From Lunularia cruciata (taxonomy: Eukaryota > Streptophyta > Marchantiopsida > Lunulariales > Lunulariaceae), in NCBI GenBank assembly GCA_948567375.1, contig OX419761.1, forward strand, positions 27,814,243-27,878,242: a stretch of DNA of 64,000 bases, read 5' to 3'. The notes under the pieces were generated by a model. It had not been told where the DNA came from. It was given only the letters and a program-made list of their open reading frames with translations, and did not search any database. Of this stretch, positions 33,904-44,231 are shown one piece after another. Every line of letters starts with the position of its first letter. The first letter of the stretch is position 1. Position numbers and translations under genes: made by a program.

Positions 33904-36900
33904 TGTGACAACCCGGCAAATATCACTTTTGCAGTAATCGTGTAAGTAAAGTTTGTTCCCGTAGAGATACAAGTCAGAATTGGTCAAATACAAAGTCAAA
34001 CAATAACACTTTAGTTCTTCTTGGTTGCATCTTTAATCTCTCAGGTAGAAACCACACCCAGATGAGAGTAACAAGCACTGACTCGCAGTCTTGTCACAAA
34101 TTTCACACTCCTTAATCACAAATCCATCAAATCTTTCCAAACAATCTTGATTGTGATGATTCAGGCTCTCCTGAAAATGACACTTCACTTCAAAACAACT
34201 TTGCCTCAGAATTGTGTTCCACCCTCCACTGAAGATACAACTTCCTCGATCAAAATTGCTTCACATCAACTTTGCACTGCACTCACAAATGCAGAATACT
34301 ACCAACACTACAATTCCTCTCAGATCTGTCAAGGCATTGCTTCGATTGCACTTCACTCAGGATCAATCACATAGAATGAAGATCAAGGCTGTGGAATCCA
34401 ACATCCAACAAACACACTGACTTGCACTTCAAATTTCTTTACACACTCACAAATACAAGTACAAAGCTAATACTCGGAATCAAGCTCAAGCAACGAGCAC
34501 TGCTTCACAACACTTTGCTTTATCTATTCTCTGAAATTATGAACACTAAACAACATGATATTGCGAATGCCACTCTTAAATAGTGAAGCAAATTGATAGT
34601 TCTAACAACTATACCGTTCTACAACAACTCTTCTAACCTGTAAGTCCAAAATGACAATGCACCGCTTCATATCTGCCTCTTCAAATCTCAAATTTGTTAC
34701 TAATCCGATCCAATGTCTACTTCGTCATCAGCTTTCAATCCTGAACCCAAAGTAATCTTACTTCCTAATACTCTGTCCTTGGGTTTCATATCTTCTACCT
34801 CTTCTACCAATTCCAACAATTCTCTTTCTTGATTTGAAATTCCACTAGTGTGTAATCTATCTAACTCTTCATCTCTCAACCCACTCTTCTCCAATGTCTC
34901 CAATGGTAACTCCAAAGACATTTGTACTCCTATGTTATCTACTTTGGGTTTTGCTCTAACATCTTTCTGAAGCTTTTCTATCTCTATTTTCACTTAGTCT
35001 AATCTAATCAAAATGTTATCCTCTACCTCTAAAATCTTTCTGTCTATGCGAGTTCTGAGACTAATTAACAAGGCATTCATATCTGTGTCTTTTGCTTGTC
35101 TTTGCCTTGTCTCTTGCACCAACAACTTAACTTGTGCAGCCTCGTCTCCTCAATCTGAATGTTGGCCTCTATACTTAACATTGCATTCATTTGGAGGACC
35201 ATCTCCTTCAATGACTCAATCTTGTCTTTCTCTCATGTTCACAATTTGCAAGCCAATCCTCTTGGTACATTGCCAACTCTGCCTCAAACTGGGCTTTCAC
35301 CAACTCCTTCTCCTTCTCCTTCTCCTTCTGGACAACTCTCTCCTCTTGATTACGAAGTAATTCTTGTAATCGGTCTTCTTCTCTATATCGTGCCGCCAAC
35401 TCTTGTTGCCAAAGTTGCTTCTTCTCCTCGACACTCTCCATCAGCCTATCAAGCTCCTGATCCTTTGCAGCTACTCTCGCCATAGCATGGATTACCTCTA
35501 CTCTTGAATCAACAAACTGCTGCTTCAAGATCTCATACTCAGCTACTTGTCTCTCCCTTGGTATGTCACTCTTCTTCACAAGATCCTCTTGATAATTTAC
35601 TTCTCTCTTTAGGTCTTCAATTACCTGACTTCTCACTATTGCCATTGCTCGCAGCACTTCTCTTTCCTCCTCACCTTGGGTTATACTCTTGTTCAACTCC
35701 AAGTTCTCTTCTTCTAACCGTGCTAAGACCTGCAACACAGTCTTCACCTCTAGACATTTCGACTGCATTTCCTTCATCTTGTGCTCCAACTTCACTAGCA
35801 ATAGGCACACAATCTCCCGTAGGTACTCCACTCCATCACTGGCAACTACTTCAACCTACGGAGTGGTCCCTCTTCTCACTTTGTGTTCTCCTGATACTCG
35901 CCTTCTTCGCTGTAGTCGTCGTATCGGAATCGACGCCTCACTTCTTGAGCTTTCAGTTACTTCTTCTTTTGCTTTACTTGGCCCCGCTTCACACTTCGCC
36001 TTACGTCTCAAGCGAACTCCTCTCTGCACTATGATCTTCTTCTCTTCGGGCACAGTTACTTCATCTTCCAACTGTGTATTATCTTTGGCTTCAATTGCTG
36101 CCTCAACTTCTTCTTCTTGTTCTTCTTTAGCCATTGGAGCCGATGTCATTTCTCCTCCTTCAATGTTGCTACTCGTATCTCCACTTTGCAGCGTTAGCTT
36201 AGGCTCTTCCTTGTGTTCCGAGCCTTCAGTCTTCAGCTCGGCATCGCCTTCCGAGTCTTCATCTTCCGACTCAATCACCACCATACCTCGCCTTGGCTTG
36301 CCTCTCTGTGTCTTCCGAGGTTTCTTTGTGTCTTTGGCTTTGCCTTGCCAACTCCTCTTCTTTGTATTCAGGTACTCACTGGGACTTCCACGTTGTTCCT
36401 TGTCTTTGTGTAGTTATTGTCAGTGCTCTTGATCTGCAAGATGTATTACTGCTCCTTGACATTGACTTCCTTTCGCAAATCAGGTTGGAAGTGCAACACC
36501 ATCCGAGTCCGCTCCGCCAAGTTCAGGAAATTGAGCCTGAGGTAGAAATGCGCTACAAACGGCACAATGTACTGTGGAGGCAATTTATCCCGCAAATTCC
36601 ACACCATCTGCCTTGTTCTCCCATGGAAACACCTCGCCCAATTGATCGGTTCTCCTACAAATAGCTTGTGAAAGAACACTGCTTGGTGTTTCATCACATA
36701 AGTGGTTCTCTCCGGCTTTAGGATGGCCATTAGTGTACTCACGATTCCTCTCTTCATAAGGTCTTTGTAGCTCTCAACCTTGTACCCATTCTTCGTCCGC
36801 TTTGACGAGAAGGCATCTCTCACCTCCTGGGTTTCTTGAGCTATCTCTCCCTTTCCCAAGAACGTGGCCTCCTGCTCTGAGCCTGCATCCTTCCCGAGTA

Positions 36901-37040
36901 CAAGTCTCCAATCCGACTCTGTCTAGCGAGTGGGATTTCCTCTCTTGCCTTCTTCCTCGGGTCCATCGAGACACTTGCTCTTGACTATTTTTGTCATGAA
37001 ACCTGGAAAGCTCACATTCTAGTTCCATGCCAGAAACATG
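33904..37040 (-). repeat. 5' LTR of element A-I, left part
   Basis: It starts TGTGACAACCCGGCA seven bases from the primer site. It continues at 40856-41503 after the solo LTR 37041-40850. It carries the coil and conserved-block portions of the embedded gene (34700-36900). The outer end (TGCGGGCACTACA) is at 41503, followed by the AAGCA target duplication. Confidence 0.92.
34700..36900 (-). pseudogene. LTR-embedded coiled-coil protein gene in the A-I 5' LTR (fossil)
   Basis: End block LEKSGLRDEELDRLHTSG near 34860, coil at 35208-35831, acidic middle (SEDEDSEGDAELKTEGSEH) near 36230-36284, and conserved block AVFFHKLFVGEPINWARCF near 36640-36700. The start of the gene is displaced to about 41094 by the nested solo LTR. 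Several breaks. Confidence 0.7.
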
Positions 37041-37837
37041 TGTGACAACCCGGCAAATATCACTTTTGCAATAATCGGGTAAGTAAAGTTCGTTCCCGCA
37101 GAGATATGAGTCAGAATTGGTCAAATACAAAGCAAACAGTAACAATGTAGTTCTTCTTGGTTTCGTCTTTAATCTCTCAGGTAGAAACCACACCCAGAAG
37201 AGAGTAACAAGCACTGACTCGCAGTCTTGTCACAAATTCACACTCCTTAATCACAACTCCTTCAATTCTTTCCAAACAATCTTGATTTGTGATGATTCAG
37301 GCTCTCCCAAAAATGGCACTTCATTGCAAAACGACTTCGCCTCAGAATTGTGTTCCACCCTTCCACTGAAGGCACAACTTCCTCGATTGAAATTGCTTCA
37401 CATCAACTTTGCCCGGCACTCACAAATGCAGAATACTACCAACACTACAATTCCTCTCAGATCTGTCAAGGCATTGCTTTGATTGCACTTCACTCAGGAT
37501 CAAACACACAGAACAAAGATCAAGGCTGTGGAATCCAACATCCAACAAGCACTCTGACTTGCACTTCAAATTTCTCCAAACATTCACAAACACAATTGCG
37601 AAATTGATACTCGGAATCAAGCTCAAGCGACGAGCACTGCTTCACAACACTTTGCTTTATCTATTCTCAAAAATAATGAGCACTGAACAACATAATACTG
37701 CGAATTCCACTCTTAAATAGTGAAGCAATCGATAGTTCTAACAACTTTACCGTTTCTACAACAACTGTTCTAACCTGCAGATCCGAAATGACAATGCACC
37801 TCTTCATATCTGCCCCTTCCAATCTCAAATCAGTTAC

Positions 37838-40435
37838 TAATCCTATCCGATGTCTATTTCTTCCTCGGCTTTCAACCTTGAACCCGAAGTAATCTTACTT
37901 CCTACTACATTTTCCTTGGGTTTCAGATCTCTCACATCTTCTACCAGATCCAACAATTCTCTTTCCTGGTCTGAAATTGCACTAGTGGGTAATCTATCTA
38001 ACTCCTCATCCTTTGACCCACTCTTCTCTAATGTCTCTTAGGGCAACCCCGAAGACATTTGGATCCCGATGTTATCTACTTCGGGTTTTGCATTAACATC
38101 CTGCCAAAGCTTTTCTAACTCTATTCTCACTAAGTCTAATCTAATCGCAATATTGTCTTCTACTTCTAAGATCTTCCTATCTACACGAGTTCTCAATTTA
38201 ATCAACAAGGCATTCAAATCTGTATCTTTCGCTTGTCTTCGCCTTGTTTCCTGCACCAACAGTTTTAACTCGTGCAATCTCGTCTCCTCAATTTGAACGC
38301 TGGCCTCTGTACTCAACATCGCATTTACTCTGAGGATGATTTCCTTCAATGGCTCCAATCTTGTCTTGCGTTAGCGTTCCCGATCTGCAAGGCATTCTTC
38401 TCTATACAGTGCCAATTCTTCTTTGAATTTGGCCTTCACCGCTTCCTTCTCTTTCTCCTTCTGTGCAACCTTCTCTTCCTCCTTCTGTGCAACCTTCTCT
38501 TCCTGATTACAAAGTAAGTCTTGTAATCTCTCTTCTTCTCTATATCTCGCAGCCAACTCTCGCTGCCAGAGTTGCTTCTTCTCCTCCATACTCTCCATCA
38601 CTCGATCAAGCTCTTGATCCTTTGATGCTACCCTCGCCATAGCATGGATAAGTTCAACTATTGAATCAACAAACTGCTGCTTCAAGATTTCATGCTCCGC
38701 TACCTGTCTTTCCCTTGCGATGTCACTCTTCCTCGCAAGATCTTCTTGATAACTCACTTCTCTCTTCAGGTCTTCAATTACCTGACTCCTCTCGACTGCT
38801 TCCGCTCGCAGTACTTCTCTCTCTTCCTCTCCTTGAGTTATACTCTTCTTCAACTCCGATCTTTTCTTCTTCTAATCTTGATAAGACCTGCAACACAGTC
38901 TTTACCTCTGGACAAGTAGACTGCATCTCCTTCTTCTTCTTCTCCATCTTCACCAACAGCGGGCATACTACCATCTGCAGGTAATCTACTCCATTACTGA
39001 CAACTTTGTCCTCCCGCGGAGTGGTCTCTCTTCTTTCCTCGTGTTCTCCCAATACTTGCCTTCTTCTCTGGAGTCTTTGTATCGGGATTGATGACTCACT
39101 GCCCGAGCTTCCTTCTACCTCTTCCTTCACTCTACTCGGTCCCGCTTCACACTTCGCCTTACGTCTCGAGCGAATTCCTCGCTGTACTGCGATCTTCTTC
39201 TCCTCGCACACTGGTACTTTGTCTTCCAGCGCCGCATTGTCTTCGGTTTCTACTTTGGCTTGCATTTCTTCTTCGTATTCTTCAGCCGCTGGTACCGATG
39301 TCATCTCTCCTCCTTCTTCACTATCACTGCTCGTATCTCCACTTTGCAATGTCAGCTCAGGTTCCTCCTCACGGTCCGAGTCCTCCGTCTTGAGCTCGGC
39401 TTTGCCTTCTGAGTCTTCATCTTCCGACTCAATCACCACCATTCCTCGCCTCGGGTTATTTTTCTGCATTTTTTGAGGTTTCTTGTTTTCTTTGGCTTCT
39501 GCTTGCCGAGTTCTCTTCTTCGTCGGGGTACTTTCAACGACCTCCACGTTCTTCCCTGTCTTTGCGTAGTAATCGTCCGTGCTCCGGATTTGGAGAATGT
39601 ATTGCTGCTCCTCCGCGTCGACTTCTCTTCTCAAATCAGGATGGAAATGAGACACCATTCGATTACGCTCCGCCAAATTGAGCAGATTTAACCCAAGGTA
39701 AAAATGGGCTGCAAATGGTACGATGTAGTGTGGAGGCGACTTATCCCGCAGATTCCACACCATCTGCCTCGTTCTTCCATGAAAGCACCTTGCCCAATTT
39801 ATCGGTTCTCCTGCAAATAACTTGTGAAAGAACACCGCTTGGTGTTTCATCACATGGGTAGTTCTCTCCGGCTTCAGGAGGGCCATCAGTGCACTCACAA
39901 TTCCTCTCCTCCCTGGGTCTTTATAGCTCTCAACTTTATACCCATTCTTCGTCCTCTTTGACGAGAAGGCATCTCTCACCTCCTACGTTTCTTGGGCTAT
40001 CTCTCCTTTCCCCAAGAACGTGGCTCCCTGCTCCAAGCCTACCTCCTTCCCGAGTACAAGTCTCCAATCCAACTCTGTCCAGCGAGCCGGATTTCCTCTC
40101 TTCCCTTCTTCCTCAAGACCATCGAGACATTTACTCTCGATGATTTCTGTCATGAATCCTGGAAAACTTACGTTCCAGTTCCATGCCAGAAAAGTGATCC
40201 GAAGTTGGCTCAAGACTTTGATCCTCGCTACTATATCTAATCTCCAAATTGCATGATTTCTCACTACAAATTCGGAGTTCTTCTTCCCTCCTCCCATCTC
40301 TTCTGCTTTCTTACTGTCTCTCAATTTCTCTCTCGTGACTTCTCCCTTGCGCACTAACACGAGTCCAACTCTATTTCCCTTTCCCCGATCACCTGCAAGA
40401 CGACTCCTCAACGGCGAAGGAAAATTGCTCAACAT
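37838..40435 (-). pseudogene. LTR-embedded coiled-coil protein gene, best preserved stretch (fossil)
   Basis: The start is near 40435, after the TATA-like box at 40453-40462. A single open stretch of about 400 residues (38774-39979) covers most of the conserved block (NGYKVESYKDP, AVFFHKLFAGEPINWARCF, HYIVPFAAHFYLGLNLL), the acidic middle (SEDEDSEGKAELKTEDSD) and a basic region before the coil. The coil continues at 38371-38853 and the C-terminal block at 38038-38358. There is no signal peptide or membrane segment. A few breaks remain. Confidence 0.78.
38457..38504 (-). repeat. 24-bp tandem duplication in the coil region
   Basis: Two copies of a 24-bp unit lie head to tail and keep the reading frame, doubling eight coil residues (E-K-V-A-Q-K-E-type). 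The sister LTR copies have a single unit. Confidence 0.7.
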
Positions 40436-40855
40436 TTCGTCGTTGCAGTTTTGATTTTTATAGAGTTGCACTTCTTCATCTTCCGTCGCTTTCAGCTTCT
40501 ACCGAGAAATCACACCTCCGGCATGCACCTGTCAATGTCACTCAACCTTCGCGCATATGAGCCGCCAGTTTTGAAACGGCCCCTTCTTGAATTTCTCGCC
40601 CCGACGAAAGGTTGTTAGACTGTCTTTGCCTTGGGTTGAGCTCCCCCCCGAGCCAAGGACAATTTACTTCGTATTGTATGCTGACACGGCATTTCAGAGT
40701 ACTTTGCCTTATGACCCGAAGTCACTTTACTTCGGGTTTCACTCCGAAGACAATTTTCTTCGTCTTCTTCGGCCATACATGCGCAATCCAACTTCTCTAT
40801 ACACTTCTTCTCCTTTATTTTGGAAAAAAACAAAAAATGTGGGCACCACAACGTG

Positions 40856-41503
40856 ATCCAAAGTCGGCTCAAGACTTTGATCCTAGCTATTACATCTAAC
40901 CTCTGAATTGCATGATTTCTCATTGCAAATTCAGAGTTTTTCTTTCCTCCTCCCATCTCTTTTGCCTTCTCACTATCTCTCGATTTCACTCTCGCGACTT
41001 CTCCCTTATGCATTACCACGATTCCAACTCTATTTCCCTTCCCATGATCACCTGCAAGACAACTTCTCAACGGCAAAGGAAAATTACTCGACATTTTGTC
41101 GTTGCAAGTTTGATTTTTATGGAGTTGTGCTTCTTCATATTTCTTCACTTTGAGTTTCTACCAAGAAATCACACCTCCTGCATGTACCTGTTATTGTCAA
41201 TCAACCTTTGCGGGTATGGGCCGCCTATTTTTGAACGGTCCTTTCTTGAATTTCTTGCCCCGATGAAAGGTTGTTAGACTGTCTTTGCCTCAGGTTGAGC
41301 TCCCCCCAATACAAAGACAATTTACTTCGGATTGTATGCCGACAGAGCATTTTAGAGTACTTTGCCTTATGACCCAAAGTCACTTTACTTCGGGTTTCAT
41401 CTCGGAGACTCTTTTCTTTGCCTTCTTTGGCCATACAAGCACACTCCGACTTCTCTATACACTTCTTCTTCTTTATTTTGAGAAAAAAAATGCGGGCACT
41501 ACA
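40856..41503 (-). repeat. 5' LTR of element A-I, right (outer) part
   Basis: Continuation of 33904-37040. It holds the start of the embedded gene (near 41094), its upstream region, and the LTR tip TGCGGGCACTACA ending at 41503. AAGCA and then family B gag follow. Confidence 0.9.
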
Positions 41504-41508
41504 AAGCA

Positions 41509-42457
41509 AGTGGAGCCTTCAATCCCATTAGAACTAATCAAGCTCCCAATAGGTGGCGCAAAATCTCCTACTAAGATTCCTTGTTTCCCTGATCATTTTG
41601 CTCCACAACCTCCACGTGGGCAACTTGCCGAGGTCATCCATTCTTTAGTGGACATTCAACAATGCAATGCCCCAATTAGCAACAATAAAAAAAACCACCA
41701 TTTTGTTGCCAAGCCAAGTGGTCTTTGTTGAATGGCATCAATCTCTATTGGTGCTGGCTCCTCCACTTGTATGTAGTGTATTGGTAGGCTATGTGGAGAT
41801 CAAGGTCAAGACCAAGTTGTTGCCACCAAGGAATCAAAATGTTCGGCCAACCTCATGGCTTCCTCCAAGTTTTGTGGCTCTCGCATGATTACCTCTAATT
41901 TGGTTCTCGCCTTCAAGCCCCTCACAAATCGATCCGGAGCTTCACCTTCCAATATATTTGGAATTTGCATGATGATGTTTTGGAATTGAGTGATGTTACT
42001 TCTTACAAAGCCAATTTGTTTTAACTCTGCCAACTTATCCAGTGCAGCTTGTGTGGCACTTATAGCTTAGAACTGACTAATCATTGCACTCTTGAATTCT
42101 GCTCATGTCAACATTGGTGCAACAATTTGTTGCTCAGCTTGCTCCACTTGGAATTTCCACCATAGCTTTGCTACTCCATCCAATTGGCTAGAAGCCAAGA
42201 GAATCTATTTTTTCTTGTCTTGTAGATTGGTAGCTTCAAAATAACATTCACAATCAAACACAAGATTCTCCACTGCACCTGGAAGATTCTTGCCTTCAAA
42301 TACCTTGGGTTTAGGAAATCTGATCTGATCTTCTCATTCTTGAATTGGTACTCTCTCCACCTACTCTTGTCATCAAAGATCTCGTTCATCCAACAATTGA
42401 GTAAGGTGCTTGATTTGTTGCTGCATAGCAAGGATAACATCGGGTATTGCCGCCATG
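41509..42457 (-). pseudogene. Family B gag (fossil)
   Basis: On the minus strand the start MAAIPDVILAMQQQIKHLTQLLDE is near 42457. Further on, the retrotransposon gag domain reads LDGVAKLWWKFQVEQAEQ and MAELKQIGFVRSNITQFQN, then FVRGLKARTKLEVIMREPQNLEEAMRLAEHFD. The segment is cut at 41509 by the family A insertion. Broken. Confidence 0.82.
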
Positions 42458-42709
42458 GTTGCTACTCTATCATACCACTCCCAATCTATCTAATTTATTA
42501 ACACATAGAAACAACACGTCCACTTTTCTCTATAAGTTACAACCAAAAGCACCAAGGGTTCCTCAGATATGGTGATCATATGCCAAAAATCTTGTCCAAA
42601 GTGCAAGGTGATGAATTGTGTGAAATGATGCTTGGGTAGTATTTGGACATGAAAATCCCAATGGTTTGGTGGGAGTGGATTTGGTGGTCCATAAATTCCA
42701 TCCATCCCA

Positions 42710-42726
42710 TTCCTGCTCTAATACCA
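42710..42726 (-). other. Primer binding site of family B, tRNA-Met type
   Basis: TGGTATTAGAGCAGGA on the minus strand differs by one base from the common plant initiator tRNA-Met primer site (TGGTATCAGAGC). It lies one base from the LTR end at 42728. Confidence 0.8.
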
Positions 42727-42727
42727 A

Positions 42728-42964
42728 TATAAAAGAGCAAATTTGAGGAGAGAAATAGGAGAATGGAAACTCACATTGGGACACTTGAATCACGGAAAAC
42801 TCCGAATGCTTAGCATGAGCTTTGGCTTTGGTATTTATACGTAGCATACAAGGCCCTTGAGAAGCTTCTCAAGTAGCTTTCTTGAGCCGCTTTCTTAGAG
42901 TGCAAGCCAAGTTAACTAGGAAGCTTCTCAAGAAGTTTCCTTCTAGAAGCCGCCTACTTGGCAT
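42728..42964 (-). repeat. Family B 5' LTR, partial
   Basis: It matches 14448-14690 of the 3' LTR, including the TATA box (42832-42839) and several GAAGCTTC / TTCTAGAA blocks (42861-42950). The rest of the LTR is not present to the right of 42964, where the family A element A-II begins. Confidence 0.85.
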
Positions 42965-44231
42965 TGTCGGGGAAATTGTTTGGCCTCAAGAGTGCACCGA
43001 GCACCTGGCTGCTTGTGCTTAGTTTGTCTTTATTGTAGTTAATTAAGAGTTTCCCGTAGACTGACATTCTCTTCCTATTCATGGTGTGTTGGAAATCTCA
43101 GCTCTGTAAAATTTTGGGGTTTTCTTTGTTTCCTGATGTTGGGTTTCTTGAGGGTTTGTGTTTGTCTTCAGCCTTCACAGAACTGGCTAGTTCATGCAGG
43201 TTAAGCTATGGTTTTGGACCCAATAGTTATTAGAAATGGCTAGGAATTTTACAAACAACAAATAGTATTCTATTCGGGCTCAACCTGGCACCCAAAGTAC
43301 TGAATTAAACCATTCATATAGATGGACTGAGAGCTCCTAAAATGGAGCTTCCTCTATGCTAGTCACAGATCAAACACACCATCGTCTTAGGATTTGTCAT
43401 TCATAAAATTTCAGATGCAAGGTTCACAAGTTTGGACAAGCCAACCAACTCCAGTTCATAGAGTGTATACACTAAATTATGACAGAAAATCATTTCAGCT
43501 GGCGCTTTCACACACACTCTATCCAATGACAATAAAGACAACTCACTCCCCAGACTTCTTCCTTCACCTCCCAGAAGAAATCCCATCAGTGCTTCCTTGC
43601 AAAGGTTTTTGTTCCTAGCCAAAGATCCTTTCATGAAACGTCTTGAGCTCTCCTGTTCACATGAATTAATTCTTGACCTCTTAACTGTTCCAATCATTGT
43701 TGAAACTTCAGCCACATTTTTGTGAAAAAACCCCTGTCTCCACACAATCAGCTCCTCAATGTTCCACTTCTCAGAAAACCCTTGATACATTCCCCAATCT
43801 CCTGTTCCTTCAAACCAGTCCTCTTCTTCCTTCAGACTACATTCACAAAGTACTTCCCCTCTTTGCTTTCTTTCTGCTGTTGCAAAGCACCTCACTTTTT
43901 TGAAAACTTCTATCAGCAGTTTGCTGCACAACTATCTTTGACTCTCTGGTTCCAAAGTCTTGTTCCAGCATTTGCTCAGTCATTCATGTCACATGTCAGT
44001 TTTTCCCTCCAAAGTTCTCCCTCCTATGTTTCCCCCCAAAACTCTCACTGTTCTCCTATAAACACTTCTCCTCAAACCCTTGTAAAGTCACGAAGCTTCC
44101 TATCAGCCCCACTGATTTTCCAAAACTCCTCATTGTCTAAACTCCACCCTTGGGAAACATTTTCCCTTCAAATTGCTCTGCCACTTCCCAAAACTCCACT
44201 CTTAGTCCTACTTATCTTCTCAAAAATTCTC
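42965..44231 (-). other. Sequence of unknown origin occupying the end of the A-II 3' LTR
   Basis: In place of the conserved 1.2-kb LTR end with its GCCGGGTTGTCACA tip, this 1267-bp stretch has no similarity that I can see to any other LTR here. It starts TGTCGGGG on the plus strand, so the sense end would be CCGACA, a possible LTR tip. A minus-strand open stretch of 176 codons (43401-43931) resembles nothing I recognise. It may be an alternative LTR 3' part or an unrelated insert. Confidence 0.5.

Larger units (their letters stand above)
37041..40850 (-). mobile_element. Solo LTR of family A, beta subfamily, nested in the 5' LTR of A-I
   Basis: 3810 bp from TGTGACAACCCGGCA to TGTGGGCACCACA. 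Flanks ACATG (37036-37040) and ACGTG (40851-40855) are a target duplication with one C/T-type change. The undisturbed sibling LTR reads ACATGATCC at this place, which confirms the target. It inserted after A-I did. Its sequence is close to the LTR at 44232-46758. Confidence 0.92.
22064..41503 (-). mobile_element. Family A element A-I, both LTRs present, with two nested solo LTRs
   Basis: 5' LTR 33904-37040 plus 40856-41503 (split by a solo LTR), primer site 33880-33896, gag, protease, RT, RNase H and integrase on the minus strand, polypurine tract 25852-25866, and 3' LTR 22064-25851. The perfect target duplication AAGCA lies at 22059-22063 and 41504-41508. Without the two solo LTRs it is about 13.7 kb. 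In the first ~285 bp compared by eye the LTRs differ at about 19 positions (6-7 percent), mostly transitions, so the insertion is probably many million years old. It has more than ten breaks. Confidence 0.93.
14448..42964 (-). mobile_element. Family B chromovirus, broken, with large nested insertions
   Basis: Reading along the minus strand from the right: a partial 5' LTR (42728-42964), a tRNA-Met type primer site, gag (41509-42457), [family A element 22064-41503], protease (21709-22063), RT (20925-21450), [solo A LTR 17221-20919], RT continued, RNase H, integrase, chromodomain, polypurine tract and 3' LTR (14448-14858). About 6 kb is its own sequence. It was inserted in a family C element at 14447. 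The right end is incomplete, so no target duplication is visible. It has many breaks and is the oldest layer of this stack. Confidence 0.85.
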
